A program made the translations under genes and the position numbers. DNA of 12,021 nucleotides from JBKPRX01 sp046734795 (GTDB lineage Bacteria > Actinomycetota > Thermoleophilia > Gaiellales > Gaiellaceae), in assembly GCA_046734795.1 (NCBI GenBank), contig JBKPRX010000016.1:1-12021 (forward strand), given 5' to 3'. Under the pieces are notes generated by a model. It saw only the letters and a program-made list of their open reading frames with translations. It did not search any database and was not told where the DNA came from. Positions within the stretch are counted from its first letter, which is position 1. Every line of letters begins with the position of its first letter. Of this stretch, positions 5,510 through 10,770 are shown piece by piece.

Positions 5510-6656
5510 CCCGACGGATCTGCGCGCCTCCGTCGTCGGCACCGGCTTCATCGGCGTCGTCCACGTGGACGCGCTTCGGCGCCTCGGCGTCGAGGTGCTC
5601 GGCGTCGTCGGCTCCTCTCCGGAGCGGGCGCGCGAGAAGGCGCTGACGTTTCCGCTCCCGAAGCCGTACGAAAGCTTCGCAGCGATGCTCGCCGACGACC
5701 GCGTCGACGTCGTGCACCTGACGACGCCGAACCACCTGCACTACCCGCAAGTACGGGCGGCGCTCGAGGCGGGCAAGCACGTCGTCTGCGAGAAGCCGCT
5801 CGCGCTCGACTCGAAGCAGTCGGCGGAGCTCGTCGAGCTCGCGGAGCGGAGCGGGCTCGTACACTGCACGAACTTCAACATCCGCTTCTACCCTCAGTGC
5901 CAGGAGGCCCGCGCGCTGGTCGCCGGCGGCCGCCTCGGCGACGTCTGGAACGTGCACGGCGGCTATCTCCAGGACTGGCTCCTCCTGCCGACCGACTGGA
6001 ATTGGCGGCTCGAGCCCGAGAAGGGCGGCGCCCTCCGCGCCGTGGCCGACATCGGGTCGCACTGGCTCGACCTCGTCCAGTTCGTCACGGGACGGAGGGT
6101 GGTGGAGCTCTTCGCCGACCTCGCGACGACGATCCCGGTGCGCCGCCGCCCGACCGGGCCGGTCGAGACCTTCGCCGCCGCCGCCGATGTCGAGCGCGAA
6201 GATGCGCCAATGGCGACCGAGGACCTGGCGCACCTGCTCGTCCGCTTCGAGGGCGATGCGCGCGGATCGGCCGTCGTCTCGCAGGTCAGCGCGGGCCGCC
6301 GCAACTCGCTTCGGTTCGAGGTGGACGGCTCCGACGGCTCGCTCTACTGGGAGGCGGAGCGGCACGAGGAGCTGTGGCTCGGGCACCGCGGCCGGCCGAA
6401 CGAGACGCTGACGCGCGACCCGGCGCTCCTCGAGCCCGAGGCAGCGGGGCGCACGAGCCTTCCGGCCGGGCACGCGGAGGGCTTCGCCGACACGTTCAAA
6501 GAGCTCTACCGCGCCGTCTACACCGCCGTCGGCGCCGGCGAGATGCCGGACGAGCCGGACTTCCCGAGCTTCGTGGACGGCCACCGCGCAAACGTGCTCG
6601 GCGACGCCGTCTCGGCGAGCGCGCGCGAGCAGCGCTGGGTCGAGGTGCCGGCGTGA
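5502..6656 (+). CDS. Gfo/Idh/MocA-family oxidoreductase (copy 1)
   Basis: A 384-residue NAD(P)-dependent sugar or polyol dehydrogenase. The Rossmann motif VVGTGFIG is at 11-18, and the TTPNHLHYPQ segment at 74-83 is typical. The catalytic motif CEKPLA has its Lys at 98. The C-terminal domain has GGALRAVADIGSHWLD at 175-190, with the expected Asp (183) and His (187) of the active site. Family members oxidise hydroxyls of cyclic sugars or inositols, often at C3 or C1/C2. The ATG at 5502 overlaps the aldolase stop by 8 nt, and the TGA at 6654-6656 overlaps the start of the next gene, so the three genes are one transcript. An extended N-terminus to 5391 is rejected because it adds unlike sequence inside the aldolase gene. 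It is clearly diverged from the minus-strand family member at 7562-8755 (EKP versus TKP, different lengths), so the two probably act on different intermediates. Confidence 0.9.
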   Translation: MPDPTDLRASVVGTGFIGVVHVDALRRLGVEVLGVVGSSPERAREKALTFPLPKPYESFAAMLADDRVDVVHLTTPNHLHYPQVRAALEAGKHVVCEKPLALDSKQSAELVELAERSGLVHCTNFNIRFYPQCQEARALVAGGRLGDVWNVHGGYLQDWLLLPTDWNWRLEPEKGGALRAVADIGSHWLDLVQFVTGRRVVELFADLATTIPVRRRPTGPVETFAAAADVEREDAPMATEDLAHLLVRFEGDARGSAVVSQVSAGRRNSLRFEVDGSDGSLYWEAERHEELWLGHRGRPNETLTRDPALLEPEAAGRTSLPAGHAEGFADTFKELYRAVYTAVGAGEMPDEPDFPSFVDGHRANVLGDAVSASAREQRWVEVPA

Positions 6657-7561
6657 AGCTGGGCTTCCTGACCGCGGCCTTTCCGGACCTGTCGCTCGAG
6701 GAGGTCGCCACGTGGGCGGCCTCGGAAGGCTTCGAGTCGCTCGAGATCGCCTGCTGGCCGTCAGCGGGAGGCGAGCGGCGGCGCTACGCAGGCGTCTCGC
6801 ATATCGACGTCGAGTCGTTCGACGCGGACGCGGTGCTCGACCTCCTCGGGCGCCACGGGCTCGAGATCTCCTCGCTCGCGTACTACCCGAACAACCTGCA
6901 CCCCGACGACGAGCAGCGGGAGGCGGCGAACGCGCACCTGCTGAAGGTCGTCGACGCGGCCGCACGCCTGGGCGTCGCGACCGTCGGCACCTTCGTCGGC
7001 AACGACAAGGACCGCCCGTACCCGGAGAACCTCGCGCGCTTCCGGGAGATCTGGCCGCCGCTCGTCGCCCACGCGGAGGGGCGCGGCGTCCGCATCGCGA
7101 TCGAGAACTGCCCGATGATCTTCAGCTGGGACGAGTGGCCCGGCGGGAACAACCTCGCCGCGACGCCTGCGGCCTGGGACGACATGTTCGAGGCGATCCC
7201 GAGCGCGAGCTTCGGTCTCAACCTCGACCCCTCGCACCTCGTGTGGCAGATGATCGACTACGAGCGGGCCGTCTACGACTACGCGGACCGGATTTTCCAC
7301 GTGCACGCGAAGGACATGGAGGTCCGGCGCGAGGGCCTGTACCGCCGCGGCGTGACGTCGCTCGGGATGGGCTGGCAGGTCCCGCGGCTACCGGGCCTCG
7401 GCGAAGTGCGCTGGGACCGGTTCGTCGCCGCGCTGTACGCGGTCGGCTACGACTCGTACGTCTCGATCGAGCACGAAGACAGCGCGTTCGAGGGAGACGT
7501 CGAGCTCGTGAAGCGCGGGTTCCTGATCGCGCGGAACGCGCTGCGCCCCTACATCGTCTGA
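6653..7561 (+). CDS. TIM-barrel sugar phosphate isomerase/epimerase (AP endonuclease 2-like)
   Basis: A 302-residue xylose-isomerase-like TIM barrel. The four metal ligands of the family can be placed: E151 in IAIENCP, D192 in LNLDPSHL, H218 in FHVHAKD and E273 in SIEHED. The N-terminus KLGFLTAAFPD fits the first strand, and YYPNNLHP near 77-84 is common in this subgroup. Members include IolE/IolI, hydroxypyruvate isomerases, tagatose/allulose epimerases and 3-keto-sugar epimerases. GTG at 6653-6655 overlaps the preceding TGA as GTGA, with GAGG 8 nt upstream. It is third in the aldolase-oxidoreductase-isomerase operon. Pairing with a Gfo/Idh/MocA dehydrogenase suggests it acts on the keto-sugar made by that enzyme (inference). 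Its TGA directly abuts the stop of the convergent gene. Confidence 0.9.
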   Translation: MKLGFLTAAFPDLSLEEVATWAASEGFESLEIACWPSAGGERRRYAGVSHIDVESFDADAVLDLLGRHGLEISSLAYYPNNLHPDDEQREAANAHLLKVVDAAARLGVATVGTFVGNDKDRPYPENLARFREIWPPLVAHAEGRGVRIAIENCPMIFSWDEWPGGNNLAATPAAWDDMFEAIPSASFGLNLDPSHLVWQMIDYERAVYDYADRIFHVHAKDMEVRREGLYRRGVTSLGMGWQVPRLPGLGEVRWDRFVAALYAVGYDSYVSIEHEDSAFEGDVELVKRGFLIARNALRPYIV

Positions 7562-8755
7562 TCAGGCGACCACGTCGAGGAACTCGCCGCTCGCCTCGTC
7601 CTTCAAGATCAGCTTGCGGCGCCCGTCGGGCATCGTCTCCTCCTTGATCACCGTCTTGCCGTCGTGCTCGCGGCGGCTGCGCGCGATTCGCGGCACTCCC
7701 GCGCCGCGCCAGTCGTCCAGGCGCACCGGCTCCCATGCCCGGGTCTCCGCCGAGCGGTAGCAGGCGTCGACGATCGCGTTCACCACGTAGCCGTCGTAGA
7801 AGGTCTCCATCGGCTGCCGGCCCTCGTCCATCGCTTCGAACATGTCCCTGAACATGTCGACGTAGCCGAGCTCCGAGACCTCGTCGCCGACGGGGAAGAG
7901 CCAGCCGCTCGCCGTCTCCGCCTTCTCGGCCACGTAGTCGCCGCCCGCACCCGAGGTGAAGGCTTCGAAGCCGGTGCGCAGGAAGTGGTTGAGCCAGAGC
8001 GTGCCCTCCGTCCCGGCCACCTCGTCCCGAAGGTCCATGCCGCCGCGGAAGGTCCAGCTGACCTCGAACTGGCCGATTGCGCCGCTCTCGAACCTGATCA
8101 GCGCGATCCCGTTGTCCTCGGCCTCGATCGGGTGGACGAGCGTGTCCGTCCAGCACATGACCTCGAGCGGCCGGTTGTCCTTGCCGACGAAGTTCCGGAC
8201 GATCTCGATGCAGTGGCAGCCGAGGTCGACGATGGCGCCCCCGCCCGCCTGGGTGCCGTCCCAGAACCACGCGCTGTGCGGCCCGGGATGCGTCTCGCGC
8301 GACCGCGCCCACGTGACGTCGCCGAGCTGGCCCGCCTGCACCATCCGGAGCGCCTTGAGCGTCTTCGGCGTGTAGCAGAGGTCCTCGAGGTAGCCCCCGA
8401 AGACGCGCGCGCGCTCGACGGTGTCGAGCATCCGCTTCGCCTCGTCGGCGTTTCGCGCGAGCGGCTTCGTGCACAGGATCGCCTTGCCGTGGCGCGCCGC
8501 CAGCTCGACCGCCTCCTCGTGGAGCTGGTTCGGCAGCCCGATCACGACCGTGTCGGTCTCCGGATGCGCGATCGCTTCCTCGAGGTCGGTCGAGCGGTGC
8601 GGGATGCCGTGCTCGGCGGCGAAGGCGTCGGCGCGCTCTTGCGTCCGCGAGTAGACAACCGCGACGCGGTCGCGGCCTCGCTGCCCGTGCAGGGTTACGG
8701 TGTAGAAGAGCCCGATCAGCCCCGTTCCGAGCATCGTCACTCGATGGTCGGGCAC
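7562..8755 (-). CDS. Gfo/Idh/MocA-family oxidoreductase (copy 2)
   Basis: A 397-residue NAD(P)-dependent dehydrogenase. The Rossmann motif TMLGTGLIG is at residues 7-15 and GLPNQLHEE at 73-81. The catalytic Lys is in ILCTKPLA (K97; TKP instead of the common EKP), and GGGAIVDLGCHCIE at 171-184 supplies the expected Asp (177) and His (181). The C-terminal domain ends in a lysine- and acid-rich tail after residue 360. GTG at 8753-8755 is chosen because the first Rossmann strand follows within five residues and a TAGTCT hexamer lies 7 nt upstream. A longer frame to 8923 would cover the start of the divergent SIS gene with unlike sequence. It is transcribed alone on the minus strand, convergent with the isomerase operon and divergent from the SIS gene. 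It probably oxidises a sugar of the same pathway; the substrate is unknown. Confidence 0.9.
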   Translation of the reverse strand: MPDHRVTMLGTGLIGLFYTVTLHGQRGRDRVAVVYSRTQERADAFAAEHGIPHRSTDLEEAIAHPETDTVVIGLPNQLHEEAVELAARHGKAILCTKPLARNADEAKRMLDTVERARVFGGYLEDLCYTPKTLKALRMVQAGQLGDVTWARSRETHPGPHSAWFWDGTQAGGGAIVDLGCHCIEIVRNFVGKDNRPLEVMCWTDTLVHPIEAEDNGIALIRFESGAIGQFEVSWTFRGGMDLRDEVAGTEGTLWLNHFLRTGFEAFTSGAGGDYVAEKAETASGWLFPVGDEVSELGYVDMFRDMFEAMDEGRQPMETFYDGYVVNAIVDACYRSAETRAWEPVRLDDWRGAGVPRIARSRREHDGKTVIKEETMPDGRRKLILKDEASGEFLDVVA

Positions 8756-8762
8756 GGGTGCG

Positions 8763-8768
8763 AGACTA
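8763..8768 (-). promoter_or_regulatory. Putative leaderless -10 element (TAGTCT) for the minus-strand oxidoreductase
   Basis: On the minus strand TAGTCT is followed by CGCACCC and then the GTG at 8755, a 7-nt spacing suited to leaderless transcription. No Shine-Dalgarno sequence is present. On the plus strand the overlapping GAGACT (8762-8767) lies 7 nt before the SIS GTG at 8775 and may be its weaker -10. Confidence 0.5.
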
Positions 8769-8774
8769 CTCGGA

Positions 8775-9557
8775 GTGGAGGGGACGGCCAAAGGCGGCTT
8801 CCTCGCGGCGGCCCGCGGGCTCCTCGAGCGGATCGCGGCGACGCAGGACGAGGCGCTCGAGGCCGCCAGTCGGATCTGCGTCGACGCGATCGGCTCAGGC
8901 GGGCTCGTCCACGCCTTCGGCACCGGCCACTCGCGGATCCCGGTCGAGGAGCTCTTCCCGCGCTACGGCTCGTTCCCGGGGTTCAACCCGATCGTCGAGC
9001 TGTCGATGACGTTCCACACGCAGGTCGTGGGCGCGAACGGCCAGCGGCAGGCGATGTTCATCGAGCGCGTGGAGGGCCTCGCCGAGCAGATCCTCGCGAA
9101 CTACGACCTCGGGCGTCCGGACGCCATGCTCGTCTTCAGCGCGGGCGGCCTCACCGCCGTTCCGATCGAGATGGCGATGGGGGCGCGCGAGCGGGGGCTG
9201 CCCGTGATCGCCGTCACCTCCGTCGCGAACGCGGCGGCCGGAAGGCCCTCCCACTCGTCGGGGACGCGGCTTGTCGACCACGCGGACGTGGTGGTCGATC
9301 TGTGCACGCCGCCGGGCGACGCCCTCGTCCAGCTGGGCGCCGTCGACACGCCGGTCTCGCCGGGCTCGACCCTGGCCGCGGTGGCGATCGCGAACGAGAT
9401 CAAGGCGCGCACCGCCGGGGCTCTCGCCGAGCGCGGACTGCTCCCGCCCGTCCTCACCAGCCCGGCGCTCGTCGACGCCGAGCGATCGGCCCGGCTCTTC
9501 GACGCCGCGTATGCCGAGCACGCGCGGCGAGCCTGCCGCGCGCTCCGCCGCGAGTAG
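8775..9557 (+). CDS. SIS-domain phosphosugar-binding protein (UPF0309-like)
   Basis: A 260-residue single SIS-domain protein. The sugar-phosphate binding pattern is visible: LVHAFGTGHSRIP at 44-56 and LVFSAGG at 119-125, followed by PVIAVTS and a later STLAAVAIANEI helix. Members of this group resemble the UPF0309 family of putative phosphosugar isomerases or etherases that travel with sugar transporters; no specific reaction is established for this one. GTG at 8775 is the only start close to the conserved region and leaves 19 bp to the divergent oxidoreductase start. No good ribosome site is seen (GGA directly abuts the start), so leaderless translation is possible. It is followed after 93 bp by the sugar transporter genes on the same strand, which suggests use of the transported sugar after phosphorylation. 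Confidence 0.85.
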   Translation: MEGTAKGGFLAAARGLLERIAATQDEALEAASRICVDAIGSGGLVHAFGTGHSRIPVEELFPRYGSFPGFNPIVELSMTFHTQVVGANGQRQAMFIERVEGLAEQILANYDLGRPDAMLVFSAGGLTAVPIEMAMGARERGLPVIAVTSVANAAAGRPSHSSGTRLVDHADVVVDLCTPPGDALVQLGAVDTPVSPGSTLAAVAIANEIKARTAGALAERGLLPPVLTSPALVDAERSARLFDAAYAEHARRACRALRRE

Positions 9558-9594
9558 CACATTTGTTGGTCTAGGAGAACTGCGGCGGGTCGCT

Positions 9595-9600
9595 TACGCT
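9595..9600 (+). promoter_or_regulatory. Possible -10 element (TACGCT) of the transporter operon
   Basis: The 93-bp gap before the binding-protein gene is less GC-rich than the coding DNA around it. It contains TACGCT, which fits TANNNT, about 50 nt before the ATG. A TTTGTTGG stretch at 9562-9569 is too far upstream for normal -35 spacing, so the promoter call is tentative. Confidence 0.3.
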
Positions 9601-9616
9601 TGAGCCGCAAGGCCTG

Positions 9617-9628
9617 GCAGTTCACTGC
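9617..9628. promoter_or_regulatory. Palindrome GCAGT-TC-ACTGC, possible operator
   Basis: A 12-bp inverted repeat with perfect 5-bp arms lies between the proposed -10 and the ribosome site of the binding-protein gene. If the TACGCT promoter is right, it falls roughly 10-20 bp after the transcript start, where a bound repressor would block transcription. It does not have the central CG of typical LacI-family operators. No regulator gene is in the window to pair it with. Confidence 0.3.
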
Positions 9629-9636
9629 ACACCATC

Positions 9637-9642
9637 AGGAGG
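9637..9642 (+). promoter_or_regulatory. Strong ribosome binding site AGGAGG
   Basis: A full AGGAGG followed by an 8-nt spacer fixes the start of the binding-protein gene at ATG 9651. It is the strongest Shine-Dalgarno sequence in the window and contrasts with the start regions at the divergent junctions, most of which lack one. It fits the high demand for a transport binding protein. Confidence 0.8.
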
Positions 9643-9650
9643 GGAAGCGA

Positions 9651-10706
9651 ATGAAGCTCCGTTCAAGCGGCGCACGATGGGTCGGCGTGCTCCTGGCCCT
9701 CGTCGCCATCTCCGTCGCCGCCGCGGTGACGGCCTCGGCGAAGTCGGGGAAGACGCAGGCGAAGTACGTCCTCGGCGTCTCCAACACGCTCGTCGGCAAC
9801 GGCTGGCGCGAGGAGATGATCTGCTCCGTCAAGGCGCAGGCCCGCGCGAGCGGCAAGGTCAGCTCGGTGAAGATCGCGAACCGGAACGGAGGCCCGGCCG
9901 AGCAGAACGCGGATCTCCGGAACCTCATCTCGGCCGGCGCAAACGCAATCGTCGTCAACCCGTCGAGCCCGAGCGCCCTGAACGGGGTGATCGCACAGGC
10001 CGCCGCCCGCGGCGTCAAGGTCGTGTCGGTCGACCAGCGCGTTACCGCGTCGCAGGCCTATAACGCGACGAACGACCAGGTCGCGTACGGCCGCCTGGGC
10101 GCGCTGTGGCTATTCAAGGCGCTCGGCGGCAAGGGCAACGTCGTCGAGATGCGCGGAATCCCCGGCGTCCCGGCGGACACCGACCGTCACACGGGCTTCA
10201 AGCAGGCGCTCAAGCGCTACCCCGGAATCAAGGTCGTGAAGCAGACATTCACGAACTGGCAGTTCGCAAGCGGCGGCAAGCAGATCCTCGACATCCTCAA
10301 CTCCGGCGTGAAGGTGGACGGCGTCTGGACGTCCGGGATCGACTACACGATCGTGAATGCCTTCCGGACGGCGCACAAGAAACTCGTCCCGGTCGTGGGC
10401 GCCGACAACAACCAGTTCCTGAAGCAGCTGATGACGATCAAGGGCTTCCGCGGCGCGGCCGTGACGAACCCGGCCACGATCGGCGGCGTGGGCGCCTCGA
10501 TGGCGATCAAGCTGCTGGACGGGAAGTCGGTTCCGAAGTGGGTCAAGCTGAAGCCGCAGGTGTGGGACAACAAGACGGCGTTCGGGAAGAGGCAGATCAA
10601 GGCGAACTACTCCCCGAGCCGTCCGCCCACGTACAGTGCACGGCTCCAGGTGAAGCCGTGGACGACCTACACCACGAAGCAGCTCTTCAGCTGCAAGGGG
10701 CCGTAG
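9651..10706 (+). CDS. Sugar ABC transporter substrate-binding protein (Peripla_BP_4-like)
   Basis: A 351-residue extracytoplasmic sugar-binding protein of the ribose/galactose (RbsB/periplasmic binding protein 1) type. Residues 1-30 form a signal peptide: basic start MKLRSSGAR, hydrophobic core VGVLLALVAISVAAAV and a likely cut after TASA. No cysteine follows in lipobox position. Mature sequence starts with KYVLGVSNTLVGNGWREEM, the first strand and sugar-contact loop. NLISAGANAIVVNPSSP, VVSVDQRV and VWTSGIDYT are further family landmarks. Two mature cysteines, C58 and C348, could form a disulfide tying the C-terminus to the N-terminal lobe. ATG 9651 is set by AGGAGG. It is followed by a strong hairpin and then the ATPase gene. 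The ligand cannot be read from sequence, but the neighbouring catabolic genes suggest a mono- or disaccharide or inositol-like compound. Confidence 0.92.
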   Translation: MKLRSSGARWVGVLLALVAISVAAAVTASAKSGKTQAKYVLGVSNTLVGNGWREEMICSVKAQARASGKVSSVKIANRNGGPAEQNADLRNLISAGANAIVVNPSSPSALNGVIAQAAARGVKVVSVDQRVTASQAYNATNDQVAYGRLGALWLFKALGGKGNVVEMRGIPGVPADTDRHTGFKQALKRYPGIKVVKQTFTNWQFASGGKQILDILNSGVKVDGVWTSGIDYTIVNAFRTAHKKLVPVVGADNNQFLKQLMTIKGFRGAAVTNPATIGGVGASMAIKLLDGKSVPKWVKLKPQVWDNKTAFGKRQIKANYSPSRPPTYSARLQVKPWTTYTTKQLFSCKGP

Positions 10707-10721
10707 GCCGGAAGAGCGATT

Positions 10722-10750
10722 GGAAGGGGCGCCCTCGCGGCGCCCCTTCC
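10722..10750 (+). terminator. Perfect 12-bp intercistronic hairpin
   Basis: GGAAGGGGCGCC at 10722-10733 pairs fully with GGCGCCCCTTCC at 10739-10750 around a CTCGC loop. It starts 16 nt after the stop of the binding-protein gene and ends 20 nt before the ATPase start. No U-tract follows. In binding-protein transporter operons such a structure commonly protects the upstream message or partly stops transcription, so that more binding protein than membrane complex is made. That role is inferred here. Confidence 0.75.
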
Positions 10751-10770
10751 CACCGTCCCGGGCGTGCGGC

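Noticed and set aside
4178..5551. N-terminal extension of the ROK kinase frame across the SDR and aldolase genes
   Set aside because: The upstream part is unlike any kinase and overlaps two confident genes; the GTGA overlap gives a natural start.
8756..8923. N-terminal extension of the minus-strand oxidoreductase to an ATG at 8923
   Set aside because: It would add 56 residues of Ser/Ala/Pro-rich sequence before the Rossmann fold and cover the start of the SIS gene.
9600..9650. Earlier TTG start for the binding protein
   Set aside because: It would put 17 residues before the signal peptide and place AGGAGG inside the coding region. ATG 9651 has ideal spacing to that site.
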